The notes under the pieces: model-generated | Told to the model about the DNA's origin: nothing | The model's database searches: none | Seen by the model: only the letters and a program-made list of their open reading frames with translations | Origin: an uncultured Paracoccaceae bacterium | GTDB taxonomy: Bacteria > Pseudomonadota > Alphaproteobacteria > Rhodobacterales > Rhodobacteraceae | Length of the DNA stretch: 64,000 nucleotides | Reading direction: 5' to 3' | Assembly: GCA_947499725.1 (NCBI GenBank) | Contig: CANMPK010000001.1 | Coordinates: forward strand, 496,001-560,000 | Made by a program: the position numbers and the translations under genes | Part shown: one piece after another, positions 1-8,448 of the stretch | Numbering within the stretch: the stretch's first letter is position 1 | Layout of the letters: every line of letters begins with the position of its first letter

Positions 1-37
1 AATGAGAAACAGATTTCAAGATATCGGAGATCGGATC

Positions 38-433
38 ATGAAACTTAAACTAGGTGTATTGGCGGTAATGCTGTACGGGCAGGTAGCCGCTGCGCAAGAG
101 GCAGATGTGGCCAAGCTGGAGCTGAACACGGTGGCGCAGGCGGGGGATGCTTGTCGATTGGTGTTCACGGCGTCTGCGGATGCTGGGCTCGATCAGTTGA
201 TCGTGGAAACGGTTCTGTTTGATGGCGCCGGTCAGGTGAAGCTGCTGACACTGTTTGACTTTGGCGCCTTGCCGGCCAGCAAGCTGCGGGTGCGTCAGTT
301 TGATATTCCGCAGAGCCAATGCAGCGATGTGGCGCGGATTTTGTTTAACGGCGTGGATCAATGCAGCGGCGCGTCTTGCGCGGGCGCATTGGCTGTGACT
401 TCGCGTGTAGACGGCGTGGAGGTGCTGGGATGA
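38..433 (+). CDS. Small secreted cysteine-containing protein of the TonB operon
   Basis: Predicted 131-residue exported protein. The N-terminus has a short basic stretch, a hydrophobic core and an AxA-like cleavage site near residues 17-19 (VAAAQ), so a Sec signal peptide is likely. The mature part has four cysteines (39, 95, 109, 114), which could form two disulfides in the periplasm. I start at the ATG at 38, which places the signal peptide at the N-terminus; an earlier ATG at 2 would add a non-signal leader. Its stop overlaps the start of the ExbB-like gene (ATGA), so it is translationally coupled to the TonB system. I do not recognise the family; a periplasmic accessory role is inferred from position only. 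Confidence 0.75.
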   Translation: MKLKLGVLAVMLYGQVAAAQEADVAKLELNTVAQAGDACRLVFTASADAGLDQLIVETVLFDGAGQVKLLTLFDFGALPASKLRVRQFDIPQSQCSDVARILFNGVDQCSGASCAGALAVTSRVDGVEVLG

Positions 434-1023
434 TTGATCTGGTAGTCGCACGAATTGAGGGGCTGATCGATCTGGGCGGCCCTGTGATTGCGGTGCTGAT
501 GGTGATGTCAGTGTTGGCTTTGGCTGTGACGGTTTGGAAAGCGATTGTGTTTGAAGCGCAGGGCATTGGCCGCAATTTGCAGCGTGGTTTCAGTGCTGAG
601 GTGCTGGATCAGGTGGCTGTGCATCGCCATGGTGCGGATGCGTTGCGTCAGCGTTTGCTCGCGCAATACGAAGAGGCGGTTGGGCAGGCGGCCTCTGGTT
701 TGCGTATTTTGGATTTGACCTCGCAGATTGCGCCTTTGTTGGGCTTGTTTGGTACGGTTCTGGGCATGATCGCGGCGTTTCAGACGTTGCAAGAAGCGGG
801 GAGCTCGGCGGATCCGTCTGTTTTGGCGGGGGGCATTTGGGTGGCTTTGATGACCACAGCGGCGGGGCTTGTTGTGGCTATTCCGGCCTCAGTGTTGCTC
901 GGCTGGTTTGATAGCCGTTTGGAGAAGCACGATCTGATGCTGCGCAATGCTTTGGAAGCCGCCTTGGCGCCTGAGATTGGCGCCCAAGAGGCCGCGCCAG
1001 CGCAGGGTTTGGTTCATGCCTAG
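430..1023 (+). CDS. exbB: MotA/TolQ/ExbB-family proton channel protein
   Basis: 197-residue inner-membrane protein of the ExbB/TolQ family, which forms the proton channel that powers TonB or TolA. Three membrane segments are visible: one near residues 15-40 and two flanking the conserved stretch around residues 95-165. The typical motif [11 protein letters not shown] precedes the second helix and [12 protein letters not shown] lies in the third. The start at 430 overlaps the previous stop. The next gene, an ExbD protein, overlaps its end by 8 bases. The TonB-like gene at the operon end argues for ExbB rather than TolQ. Confidence 0.9.
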   Translation: MIDLVVARIEGLIDLGGPVIAVLMVMSVLALAVTVWKAIVFEAQGIGRNLQRGFSAEVLDQVAVHRHGADALRQRLLAQYEEAVGQAASGLRILDLTSQIAPLLGLFGTVLGMIAAFQTLQEAGSSADPSVLAGGIWVALMTTAAGLVVAIPASVLLGWFDSRLEKHDLMLRNALEAALAPEIGAQEAAPAQGLVHA

Positions 1024-1399
1024 GCGGCGGGGGCGGCGGCGGTTGTCGATGACGTCTTTGATTGACGTCATCTTTTTGCTGCTGCTGTTTTTCATGCTGT
1101 CTTCGACCTTTTCCAAGTTTGGCGAGGTGCCGTTGTTGACGGCTGGTCAGGGCAATGTAGCGCGACAGACGCAGGATCAGCTGCCGCCCGTTTTGGTGCG
1201 TATTGCTGAAGGCGGCGTGAGCCTGAATGGGCTGCCCACTGAGATGGATCTGCTGAAGGATGAGACGTTGCGCTTGAATGCGGCGGAGCAGCCGAAGGTA
1301 CTGATCAGCCTAGCACAAGGCGCACAGTCCGAGCAGTTGGTGCAGGCGCTCTATCATCTGCGCAAGATCCCTCAGGCGCAGATTGTGGTGGTGAACTGA
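1016..1399 (+). CDS. exbD: ExbD/TolR-family protein (first copy)
   Basis: 127-residue ExbD/TolR protein with one N-terminal membrane helix (about residues 13-32, [17 protein letters not shown]) and a periplasmic domain. The aspartate at the start of the helix (LIDVIF) is the conserved proton-relay residue. The start at 1016 overlaps the ExbB-like gene and gives a basic cytoplasmic leader (MPRRRGRRR), as usual for ExbD. The stop abuts a second ExbD gene. Two tandem ExbD proteins are a recurring arrangement in ExbB-TonB systems. Confidence 0.9.
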   Translation: MPRRRGRRRLSMTSLIDVIFLLLLFFMLSSTFSKFGEVPLLTAGQGNVARQTQDQLPPVLVRIAEGGVSLNGLPTEMDLLKDETLRLNAAEQPKVLISLAQGAQSEQLVQALYHLRKIPQAQIVVVN

Positions 1400-1809
1400 T
1401 GGCACAGCGGTTTTCCAAAGGGATTTCCAGGCGTGGTGGGCAGACAGAGCCGACTTTGCCATTGATCAATATCGTTTTCTTGATGCTGATCTTCTTTTTA
1501 GTGTCTGCGCAATTGGCGCGGCCGATTGATCCGGACTTACAGCTGGCTGAAACCGATCATCCAGAGCTGACCCCACCGCCGGATGCGGTGGTTTTGGATC
1601 AAGCGGGGAAGGTGACGTTTCGCGGTATTGAGCAGCCCTATGAGGCTATTTTTACGGCGCTTCAGGCGGAAGCGGGGGACACCGATGTGACCGTTCGTAT
1701 TTTGCCAGATCGGCGCAGTGATGCGCTGGCCTTGACGGCTTTGACAGCAGAGCTGCGCGGTTTGGGGGCAAGCCGTGTTTCGATTGTCACGCAAAGAGGG
1801 CTTGAGTGA
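1399..1809 (+). CDS. exbD: ExbD/TolR-family protein (second copy)
   Basis: 136-residue ExbD/TolR protein. The N-terminal helix is near residues 19-38 (TLPLINIVFLMLIFFLVSA). At the position where the first copy has the conserved Asp (LIDVIF) this one reads LINIVF, an Asn, so the second subunit may be unable to relay protons itself and may act structurally. The rest is a periplasmic alpha/beta domain. It starts on the last base of the previous gene and its stop overlaps the TonB-like start, so all five genes are tightly coupled. Confidence 0.88.
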   Translation: MAQRFSKGISRRGGQTEPTLPLINIVFLMLIFFLVSAQLARPIDPDLQLAETDHPELTPPPDAVVLDQAGKVTFRGIEQPYEAIFTALQAEAGDTDVTVRILPDRRSDALALTALTAELRGLGASRVSIVTQRGLE

Positions 1810-2720
1810 TGTTTCTACGATTATCCTTCTTCCTCGGTATCGCAGTTTCGATGTCATGCCACTTTGCACTGGCCGCTTTGTTCCCGCCTAAAGAGCATGT
1901 GCTTTCAGGTGGGGACATCGCCGGCGAGGTGGCTTTGGGCCAGACTTTTGCCAATTTGGCGGAAGGTGTTTTGGACGGTGAGGCCAAGCCTGCGGAGCTG
2001 AAACCGCTTGAGGCCGCGCGGGCTGAGGCTTTGAAACCGGTTGAGGCGGGTGCGGCACCGGTGGTTGTGTCAGAATCCACGGCTGCGTTGACGGCGCAGG
2101 CGGTTCCCGCGGACTTGGCGATTGCGGCGCAGTCTGAAACGCTTGAGGCGCAGCAGTCCAAAGTGATGCCAAAGGTCTTGCAGACAGCACCTGTGAAAAC
2201 AGCGGCAGTGGCGCGGGATGTGATTAAGGCGGTTGATCCGGAAAAGCCAAAGCCGATCAAGGCGGTTGAACCTGCTAAAAAGGCAGCGCCTAAGACGCCT
2301 GAGCCTAAGAAGACCGTTGCGAAGGCGAAGCCTGCGCCGAAGGGGAATGCCAAGGTGAGCGCGGCTGCGGGCAAGGACACCGGCAAAGCTGGGGCAAAGC
2401 AGGCTGAGGCCACCAAGGCGAAAAAGACCACTGCGAACCGGTCCGGCCAAGCGGCTGAGAAATCTTACAAGTCAAATGTGTTGCGCCGTGTGGCGCGATC
2501 GGCGTCGCGGGAGCGGGCTGGGGGGCGCTCTGGGACTGTGCGGCTTGATTTGCGGGTTGCTCCAAGTGGGGCTCTGTCTGGCGTTTCTCTCGCGGCGAAA
2601 TCCGGCAATGCGCGCGTGGATCAAGCGGCTGTGCGCGCAGCGAAAAAGGCGGGGCCGTTTGGAGCAACACCGACCGGTAAGTCTATGACGTTGCGCGTAA
2701 AAGTGAATGTAAAAGGGTAG
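1809..2720 (+). CDS. tonB: TonB-family energy transducer
   Basis: 303-residue TonB-like protein. It has an N-terminal membrane anchor (about residues 3-23), a long Lys/Pro/Ala-rich linker (about 120-215) that would span the periplasm, and a C-terminal domain (about 215-303) with the TonB pattern: AxxSGALSGVSLAAKSGNARVD, 'AAVRAAKKAGPFGATP', and a final beta strand. The ATG at 1809 overlaps the preceding stop; a GTG at 1806 is the only alternative. It closes the ExbB-ExbD-ExbD operon and should transmit proton-motive force to an outer-membrane receptor. No receptor gene lies in the window. Confidence 0.87.
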   Translation: MFLRLSFFLGIAVSMSCHFALAALFPPKEHVLSGGDIAGEVALGQTFANLAEGVLDGEAKPAELKPLEAARAEALKPVEAGAAPVVVSESTAALTAQAVPADLAIAAQSETLEAQQSKVMPKVLQTAPVKTAAVARDVIKAVDPEKPKPIKAVEPAKKAAPKTPEPKKTVAKAKPAPKGNAKVSAAAGKDTGKAGAKQAEATKAKKTTANRSGQAAEKSYKSNVLRRVARSASRERAGGRSGTVRLDLRVAPSGALSGVSLAAKSGNARVDQAAVRAAKKAGPFGATPTGKSMTLRVKVNVKG

Positions 2721-2727
2721 GCGGGGA

Positions 2728-2765
2728 GAGATCGACCGGCTGTGCAGCAATTGCCGGTCGATCTC
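2728..2765. terminator. Bidirectional hairpin between converging operons
   Basis: A perfect 13-bp inverted repeat (arms 2728-2740 and 2753-2765, GAGATCGACCGGC) with a 12-nt loop lies between the converging tonB and AhpD-like genes. There is no clear T-run, so it may act as a barrier or RNA 3' end stabiliser rather than a classical intrinsic terminator. Confidence 0.6.
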
Positions 2766-2772
2766 ATACAGC

Positions 2773-3429
2773 TTAGGCAGATCGCTCTGCCGCGCCGATT
2801 TCTGCAAATTTGGACGCGAAGGCTTCGATTTCATCGACGGTAAGGCCTTCGACCGCGTTCCATTGTTTCTGGTTGTATTCTTCGCTTTCCAGCTGGGTCC
2901 AGAAACTGTCGTTCAGGCGGTTGATCATGTTGAACAGCGCGCTGGCCATGGAAATTTCAACGATTTCCGTGTCGTCAAAATTGGCTTTCATGGCTTCCCA
3001 TGTGGCTTTGTCGCGTTGGGCTGTGTTGTTGGTCATGGCCTCGGCCCAAGCGATGGCAGCGCGGTCGCGTGCGTCAAACAGATCGCTGGTTTTGTAGCTG
3101 TCATCCATCATGGCTTCGAGCTCTGCGTCTGAGATACCAAGGCCTTGGCCGAAGGTGGATGTATGGGCCGTGCAATAGGCGCAGGCGTTGGTCATGGAGG
3201 TTTTGATACAGGCCAAACCGCGATAGCGCGCATCAGAGCTGGCGCCCAAACCTGGTTGGCGTACGGCGGCGACGAGGCCGCCAAACCAGCGTGCCAGATA
3301 GGGGCTGTGGGTGGCCAAGATGCGTTGCAGGTTTGCGGTGCGGCCCAGAAAACGGTCTGATCCTTCAAAGATCAGTTTCGCGGTGCCGGTGGCATCTTCG
3401 TGGCTGAGGCCGGATAGGCGTTGGGACAT
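2773..3429 (-). CDS. AhpD-like / carboxymuconolactone decarboxylase family protein
   Basis: 218-residue protein of the peroxidase-related AhpD/CMD family. The redox motif CAYCTAH is present (Cys83, Cys86, His89) within a helical domain, the arrangement used by AhpD-type disulfide oxidoreductases. It is the last gene of the leftward unit (flavin reductase, dehydrogenase, this gene). A role in removing peroxide made by the flavin monooxygenase system is an inference from context; a true carboxymuconolactone decarboxylase would not need the CxxC pair. A GGAG-type ribosome site (GAGGAGAGTC) precedes the start. Confidence 0.82.
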   Translation of the reverse strand: MSQRLSGLSHEDATGTAKLIFEGSDRFLGRTANLQRILATHSPYLARWFGGLVAAVRQPGLGASSDARYRGLACIKTSMTNACAYCTAHTSTFGQGLGISDAELEAMMDDSYKTSDLFDARDRAAIAWAEAMTNNTAQRDKATWEAMKANFDDTEIVEISMASALFNMINRLNDSFWTQLESEEYNQKQWNAVEGLTVDEIEAFASKFAEIGAAERSA

Positions 3430-3460
3430 GTGACTCTCCTCCTATTCACATGAGGGGGGA

Positions 3461-4471
3461 TTACAGTTCTGAGATTTGAACGGTGCGGCGGTCTTCGGCT
3501 GAGATCGCGATTGCTTCGAGCACTTCGATATTGTGGACCAGCTCGTCGTTCGTGAACGGGTAGGGCGCGCTGCCTTGCGCGGCTTTGCGGAAGGCTTGCA
3601 GATTGTGCAGCACCGCGTCTTCCCATTCGTAGGTTTTGGTGTCGACTTTGTAGCTTTCTTTGGAGCTGTGATAGCGCACCTTGCCGCCCGGTGTATCTGG
3701 GTGGGTTTCATTGATGACTTCGACCCATTCGTTGGTGCCAAAGACATGCATACGAATGAAATGCGGCGTGTGCAGAACCGCGCTGAGCGTGGCTGTCATG
3801 CCTTCTTCAAAGCCAAGTTGCGCGGTGACAATGTCGCCGGTTTCCCAACCGAGGGATCGGCTGCCGGTCATGGCTTGAACGGTTTTTACGCGGCCAAAGT
3901 ATGAAATCAGCAGATCGGTCAGGTGAATGCCCATGGCGGTCATGCCTGCGGCCGGAGAGACGGCTTTGGACGTGCGCCAATCGCCAGCTGGCACATTGAT
4001 CAGCTTGTCATGACTAAAGGCAGCCTCGGCATGCATGATCGTGCCCATTGCGCCGGAGTCGATGTTGGATTTTAGGGCTGCGAGCGCGGGTTCGTAGCGG
4101 CGTTCATGGCCGATGCCCAGTTGTACGCCAGCTTCGATACAAGCCGCCACAGAGCGGCGCGCGCTGGCGGCGGTGAGGCCCAGAGGTTTTTCGCAGAACA
4201 CATGAATGCCCGCTTTGGCGCAGGCTGTGATTTGTTCTTCGTGTACGGGATTTGGCGTGGTCAGGATCACCGCATCGACGTTGTCGAGCGTTAGGGCATC
4301 TGCAAAATCTGTCAGCAGATCAAGCCCTGCGTCGGCGATCTTTTCGTGATTGCCTTCAAAGGGTTCCACGATGGCGCGGATGTTGAAATCTGGTTGATCT
4401 TTCAGGCGAGCCGCGATGTGGCTGCCCCACCAACCAAATCCTGCGATGACGATGTTGAATGGCTTGCTCAT
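3461..4471 (-). CDS. Gfo/Idh/MocA-family oxidoreductase
   Basis: 336-residue NAD(P)-dependent dehydrogenase of the Gfo/Idh/MocA family. The Rossmann motif is AGFGWWGSHIA (residues 10-20) and the family signature EKP is at 94-96. The C-terminal half is the usual alpha/beta substrate domain. Members oxidise sugars, inositols or related polyols, or reduce imines and ketones; the substrate cannot be told here. Its start overlaps the stop of the flavin reductase gene by 4 bases, so it is translated with it. A second family member lies at 13814-14884 on the other side of the same island. Confidence 0.88.
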   Translation of the reverse strand: MSKPFNIVIAGFGWWGSHIAARLKDQPDFNIRAIVEPFEGNHEKIADAGLDLLTDFADALTLDNVDAVILTTPNPVHEEQITACAKAGIHVFCEKPLGLTAASARRSVAACIEAGVQLGIGHERRYEPALAALKSNIDSGAMGTIMHAEAAFSHDKLINVPAGDWRTSKAVSPAAGMTAMGIHLTDLLISYFGRVKTVQAMTGSRSLGWETGDIVTAQLGFEEGMTATLSAVLHTPHFIRMHVFGTNEWVEVINETHPDTPGGKVRYHSSKESYKVDTKTYEWEDAVLHNLQAFRKAAQGSAPYPFTNDELVHNIEVLEAIAISAEDRRTVQISEL

Positions 4472-4983
4472 AGGGCCTCTCCGAGTTTGGCGAAGGAGCC
4501 TTTGTGGAAGAGAAGCGGAGGCTGGCTGTCGCGATTGTCGAAGTTCAGGATCTCTCCGATGAAGACTTCATGGTCGCCGCCGCGGATTGTTTGATGCGTG
4601 CGACATTCCAGAACGGCGTTGGCTTTGTTTAAAAGCGGCAGGCCCGCGCGGCCTGTTGTATAGGCCACATCGGCAAACTTGTCGTCGGAGGGGCGCGCGA
4701 AATTCATCACAAGGTCTTTGCTGTCTTCGCCCATGATATTGATGGCGAAGTGGCCGTGGCTTTTGAAAGCGCTGAGGCTGGGGGCGTTGAGATCAAGCCC
4801 CCAAGACACCAATGCCGGATCAAGCGACACGGAAGAAAAGGAGTTTGCCGCCAATCCAACCAGCGTGCCGTCTTCTGCGACGGTGGTTATGACTGTAACG
4901 CCAGTTGCGAATTGTCCGAAAACATTGCGCAGCTCGATGGGATCAAAGCTGGGCGTTTGCACTGATTGTGCTTGCGCGTTCAT
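4468..4983 (-). CDS. Flavin reductase family protein (two-component monooxygenase partner)
   Basis: 171-residue flavin reductase-like FMN-binding protein, of the class that supplies reduced flavin to a separate monooxygenase. Typical segments are FGQFATGVTVIT near residue 21, GLAANSFSSVSLDPALVSW near 44, and the C-terminal HEVFIGEI motif. The ATG at 4983 is chosen because a strong GGAGGA site lies just upstream; an in-frame extension to 5034 has no such site. The gene diverges from the LLM monooxygenase at 5195, the likely partner. The shared promoter carries an element also found before the transporter operon. Confidence 0.88.
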   Translation of the reverse strand: MNAQAQSVQTPSFDPIELRNVFGQFATGVTVITTVAEDGTLVGLAANSFSSVSLDPALVSWGLDLNAPSLSAFKSHGHFAINIMGEDSKDLVMNFARPSDDKFADVAYTTGRAGLPLLNKANAVLECRTHQTIRGGDHEVFIGEILNFDNRDSQPPLLFHKGSFAKLGEAL

Positions 4984-5093
4984 GGGGTCCTCCGTCCTTG
5001 TGTTCAGAAACGATCCCAAAATATGCCCCGCCAATCAACTTATGGAATCTGATGCTGTCCTTAAGAAAAGCTGATGGGGCGCTTTGAATTCGA

Positions 5094-5123
5094 CATCAGG
5101 AAAACTGAGGCAGGTCATAAGAA
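5094..5123 (+). promoter_or_regulatory. Putative LysR operator, copy 1 (divergent monooxygenase promoter)
   Basis: The element reads CATCAG, two bases, AAACTGA, four bases, GGTCATAAGAA. It matches 10441-10470 at 24 of 30 positions with the same spacing. It lies in the 211-bp gap between the divergent flavin reductase and LLM genes, about 72 bp before the LLM start. The ATCAG/CTGA half-sites are partly dyadic, as expected for a LysR-type site. The binding protein is inferred to be the LysR regulator at 9407-10333. Confidence 0.5.
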
Positions 5124-5194
5124 ACCATCATTTTCTATGCTGTATGCCTTTGTGATTTAAAAGTTCCAACAGGTTATTCGGGGCGGAGGATCGT

Positions 5195-6292
5195 ATGGAG
5201 CTCTCATTTTTCACAATGCCAATTCACCCTTTGGGGAAGCCAGTTTGGCAGAGCATTCAAGAAGACCGCGAGGCCTTTATTCTGGCCGATGAGCTGGGGT
5301 TCGTAGAAGGCTATGTGGGTGAGCATACGACAGACTTAGCGGAATGCATCACGTCGACCGTGGCGTTTCTTGCCAGCCTTGCCTACGAGACAAAGAACAT
5401 TCGCCTTGGCACGGGGACAGTGAATTTGCCGAACTCGCATCCGGCACGTGTGGCGGCTGAGGTCGCGATGTTGGATCACATGCTTAAAGGGCGCTTTAAC
5501 TTTGGGATTTCCCCAGGGGGGTTGATGTCGGATGCCGAGATCTTTGGCAATCTGGACCGTGACCGCAATGCGATGTTTCTTGAATGCATCAATATGGTTC
5601 TGAAGATATGGGAGAGCAAACCTCCGTATAATCTGAAGGGGGAGTTCTTTGAGGTTTCCACCGAACAAACCATGATGCCAGAGATCGGCCAAGGGGAGAT
5701 CATTCGTCCCTATCAAGATCCACATCCACCTATTGTTGGCACGGTGGTTGCTCCGTTTTCCAAGGGCGTGACGGCGATGGCGGCGCGCGGTTGGGAGCCG
5801 ATCTCTGCGAATTTCCTTTTGCCGCAGTGGGTTAAGACCCATTGGCCGAACTATGCCGAGGGCTGCAAGCAAGGTGGCCGTGCGGCTGAATTTAAGAACT
5901 GGAGCGTTGCGAAGAACATTTGTGTGGCTGATGACATGGCGACAGCGCGGTCTTATGCGCGCGATCCGGGCAGCCCTTATGTGTACTATTATTCTCAGCT
6001 TCTTACCAAGCTGCGCAAGGGTGGTCGATTGAACCTGTTCAAAGAAGATCAGAACATGCCGGATGATGATGTGACATTGGATTACGTAATGGATCGTTTG
6101 GTGATCTATGGCGATCCATCCAGTGTGACAGATCAGTTGCTGGCGTTTGAAGAACAGGTTGGCCCGTTTGGTAAGCTTGTCTACGCTGGTCATGATTGGG
6201 CAGATCGCCAGTTGGGCCGTCGGTCTATGATTTTGATGGCAGAACAGGTTCTGCCGCGTTTGAATACGGCGCTTGAAGCGGCTGAGGCATAA
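5195..6292 (+). CDS. LLM-class flavin-dependent oxidoreductase (luciferase-like monooxygenase)
   Basis: 365-residue luciferase-like TIM-barrel monooxygenase. The start MELSFFTMPIHP, the 'GYVGEHTTD' stretch near residue 40, 'IRLGTGTVNLPNSHPARVAAEVAMLD' and 'GRFNFGISPGG' are typical of bacterial LLM enzymes that use FMNH2 and O2 to hydroxylate or insert oxygen. It would need the flavin reductase transcribed divergently. A GCGGAGGA ribosome site supports the ATG at 5195. It leads an operon with a lactonase-like hydrolase, OsmC, a BKACE-like enzyme and a permease, so it likely makes the first attack on the substrate. The substrate is unknown. Confidence 0.88.
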   Translation: MELSFFTMPIHPLGKPVWQSIQEDREAFILADELGFVEGYVGEHTTDLAECITSTVAFLASLAYETKNIRLGTGTVNLPNSHPARVAAEVAMLDHMLKGRFNFGISPGGLMSDAEIFGNLDRDRNAMFLECINMVLKIWESKPPYNLKGEFFEVSTEQTMMPEIGQGEIIRPYQDPHPPIVGTVVAPFSKGVTAMAARGWEPISANFLLPQWVKTHWPNYAEGCKQGGRAAEFKNWSVAKNICVADDMATARSYARDPGSPYVYYYSQLLTKLRKGGRLNLFKEDQNMPDDDVTLDYVMDRLVIYGDPSSVTDQLLAFEEQVGPFGKLVYAGHDWADRQLGRRSMILMAEQVLPRLNTALEAAEA

Positions 6293-6295
6293 CTT

Positions 6296-7111
6296 ATGAC
6301 GATAATGGACAAAGACACCGGCAAACTGGCTTTGGCGGATGGCACAAAGCTGCACTATTCTGTGGAAGGGCAGGCAGATGGCGATTGGATCGTTCTGTCC
6401 AATTCCTTGGCGACGGATTTGCGGCTTTGGGACTATGAGGTCAGCTATCTGGCAGAGCGGTTTAAGGTTCTGCGCTATGATGTGCGCGGTCATGGGCAAA
6501 GCGAAGCGAGCCCTGCGCCCTATACCTTTGATCAGCTGAGCGGTGATTTGGTGGCCTTGATGGATCACCTTGGGATTGCGCAGGCAGATATTCTGGGGAT
6601 TTCCCTTGGCGGTATGACGGCTTTGGCCATGGGGATTTCTTATCCGGATCGGGTGAAGCGTATTCTGTGCTGCGATGCGCGGGCGGATGCGCCTGATCCT
6701 TATAAGGCGATCTGGGATGGCAATATCGCCAAGCTGCATGCGGCGGATATCACTGCGCTGTGCGCGCCGACTTTAGAGCGTTGGTTTACGGCGCCTTATC
6801 TGGCGGATGCTGCGAATACAGCCAAGCTGGATGTGGTGCGCGATATGTTCAACGGGACCGCTGCGGATGGCTACGAAGGTGTGGCGCGATGCTTGCAAAG
6901 TCTTGATCTGTTGAAAGATCTTGGAGGCTTGCCGCATGAGGCCCTGTTTGTTGGCGGGGCAGCAGACATGGCGGCGCCTGTGGCTGTGATGCAGGGCATG
7001 GCAAAGGCCACTCCAAACGGGCGCTTTGTGGAAATTGCGGATGCGGCGCATCTGTCAAACCTTGAGCAACCTGAACAATTTAAGGCGGCGATCCTTGGCT
7101 TTTTAAGCTGA
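6296..7111 (+). CDS. Alpha/beta hydrolase, 3-oxoadipate enol-lactonase-like
   Basis: 271-residue alpha/beta hydrolase. The nucleophile elbow GISLGGM places the serine at residue 103; YDVRGHGQSE (61-70), the 'CDARADAP' stretch after strand 6 and the final 'DAAHLSNLEQPEQF' with the catalytic histidine match the PcaD (3-oxoadipate enol-lactonase) subfamily. It follows the LLM gene by 3 bases. Together they suggest oxygen insertion to an ester or lactone and then hydrolysis, but true PcaD activity is not proven, and no other protocatechuate genes are present. Confidence 0.85.
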   Translation: MTIMDKDTGKLALADGTKLHYSVEGQADGDWIVLSNSLATDLRLWDYEVSYLAERFKVLRYDVRGHGQSEASPAPYTFDQLSGDLVALMDHLGIAQADILGISLGGMTALAMGISYPDRVKRILCCDARADAPDPYKAIWDGNIAKLHAADITALCAPTLERWFTAPYLADAANTAKLDVVRDMFNGTAADGYEGVARCLQSLDLLKDLGGLPHEALFVGGAADMAAPVAVMQGMAKATPNGRFVEIADAAHLSNLEQPEQFKAAILGFLS

Positions 7112-7145
7112 TCGCCACCGGCGCAACGTTTTCTGGGAGGAAAGA

Positions 7146-7631
7146 ATGGCTGCGGTAAAAGAAAAACCAATTTGGAAATTTAAAGTATCGGGCGGGCAAG
7201 AAAGTTCGACCAAGTCTGTGGCCGAAGCGCGTGGCAAGTCTGTTGTGATTGACGAGCCAGTATTGCGCGGCGGTACCGATGAGGGGCCGATGCCGGTTGA
7301 GTATGTGTTTATGGGATTGCTGGGCTGTACCCATGTGATTGCCAATAAGTTGGCAGCGGCCAATGGGGTGACCTTTACCAAGATGGATATCGACATCGGG
7401 ATCACGATGGACAGCCATGGCACCCGCTTGATCAACCCAATTGATGTGCCATTCCCTGAGGTGATTTTGGATATCAATGTCGATTATGACGGCCCGCGCG
7501 AAGGAGCGGTTGCTGTGACTAAGAAGCTAAAACACCACTGCGCGGTGTCAAAGATGCTGCAAGAATCCGGCACGCGCGTGATTGAGAATTGGGTCATGAA
7601 TGGCGAGGTCATGCCGACACCGGCTGGCTGA
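7146..7631 (+). CDS. OsmC family protein
   Basis: 161-residue OsmC/Ohr-family protein. The two conserved thiols are Cys61 (LGCTHVIANK) and Cys132 (HHCAVSKML), the pair used for organic hydroperoxide reduction. A GGGAGGAAAGA ribosome site supports the start. Its place in the monooxygenase operon suggests detoxification of hydroperoxides formed during catabolism, parallel to the AhpD-like gene in the divergent operon. Confidence 0.86.
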   Translation: MAAVKEKPIWKFKVSGGQESSTKSVAEARGKSVVIDEPVLRGGTDEGPMPVEYVFMGLLGCTHVIANKLAAANGVTFTKMDIDIGITMDSHGTRLINPIDVPFPEVILDINVDYDGPREGAVAVTKKLKHHCAVSKMLQESGTRVIENWVMNGEVMPTPAG

Positions 7632-7647
7632 AGAAAGGACACTCCCC

Positions 7648-8427
7648 GTGGCACAAAACGCGCTTCCGCAGATCATGGTTGCTCCGAATGGGGCGCGCAA
7701 AACCAAGCAGGATCATCCGAACCTGCCCATCACAGTTGATGAGATCGTTGCAGAGGCGCGTTTGTGTTTCGAGGCTGGTGCAGGTGCGATCCATGCGCAT
7801 GTTCGTGATGCTGGGGGGCATCACGTTTTGGATGCTGGGCTCTACCAAGAGCTACTGAAGGAGCTTCGAGCCCAGCTTCCAAAATTGATTGCTCAGATCA
7901 CAACAGAAGCCGTTGGCCAATATTCTGCGGCACAGCAACGGGCGGTTGTTCGGGCGGTTGCGCCGGATTTTGTTTCGATTGCCTTGCGCGAGATGGTGCC
8001 AGATGAAGATACAGGAACCCTTCGGGCATTTTACCATGAGCAGAGCGATCGGGGCGTGAATGTGCAGCATATTTTATATGCGCCAGACGAGCTGGATCAG
8101 TTCTATCAACTGGTGTCTGATGGGGTTTTGGCAGCGCCCAATAGCGAGCTGTTGTTGGTTTTGGGACGCTATCAAAAGGATCAACAAAGCCTGCCTTCTG
8201 ATCTTGATCCGTTTTTGGCGCGGCTTAAGGCTTTGGGGCTGGATTTGCCTTGGGGCGTTTGCGCCTTTGGCCGGAAAGAGACCGATTGCCTGACCTATGC
8301 GGTGAAACGCGGAGGAAAAGCGCGGATTGGGTTTGAAAATAACATTCACCATCTGGACGGCTCGGTGGCTTCGGGCAATCATGAGCGCGTGGCAGAATTG
8401 GTGGCGGCGCTTCAAAGCGCGTCGTGA
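7648..8427 (+). CDS. BKACE-family (DUF849, beta-keto acid cleavage) enzyme
   Basis: 259-residue protein of the BKACE/DUF849 family, which condenses a beta-keto acid with acetyl-CoA and splits it into acetoacetate and an acyl-CoA. 'MVAPNGARKTK' near the N-terminus and the metal-binding 'AGAGAIHAHVRD' (HxH) are family features, followed by a TIM-barrel pattern. I use the GTG at 7648, preceded by AAAGGAC; an upstream ATG at 7600 overlaps the OsmC gene. The pairing with an enol-lactonase-like hydrolase would fit a beta-ketoacid intermediate such as 3-oxoadipate, which is an inference. It is somewhat short for the family. Confidence 0.82.
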   Translation: MAQNALPQIMVAPNGARKTKQDHPNLPITVDEIVAEARLCFEAGAGAIHAHVRDAGGHHVLDAGLYQELLKELRAQLPKLIAQITTEAVGQYSAAQQRAVVRAVAPDFVSIALREMVPDEDTGTLRAFYHEQSDRGVNVQHILYAPDELDQFYQLVSDGVLAAPNSELLLVLGRYQKDQQSLPSDLDPFLARLKALGLDLPWGVCAFGRKETDCLTYAVKRGGKARIGFENNIHHLDGSVASGNHERVAELVAALQSAS

Positions 8428-8448
8428 TCCGCAGGGAAGGGCGCAGAT

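Noticed and set aside
5336-6739. 467-codon open frame on the minus strand across the LLM and hydrolase genes
   Set aside because: It is antisense to two well-identified genes. Its translation is low in recognisable motifs and it has no ribosome site; it is a codon-bias shadow.
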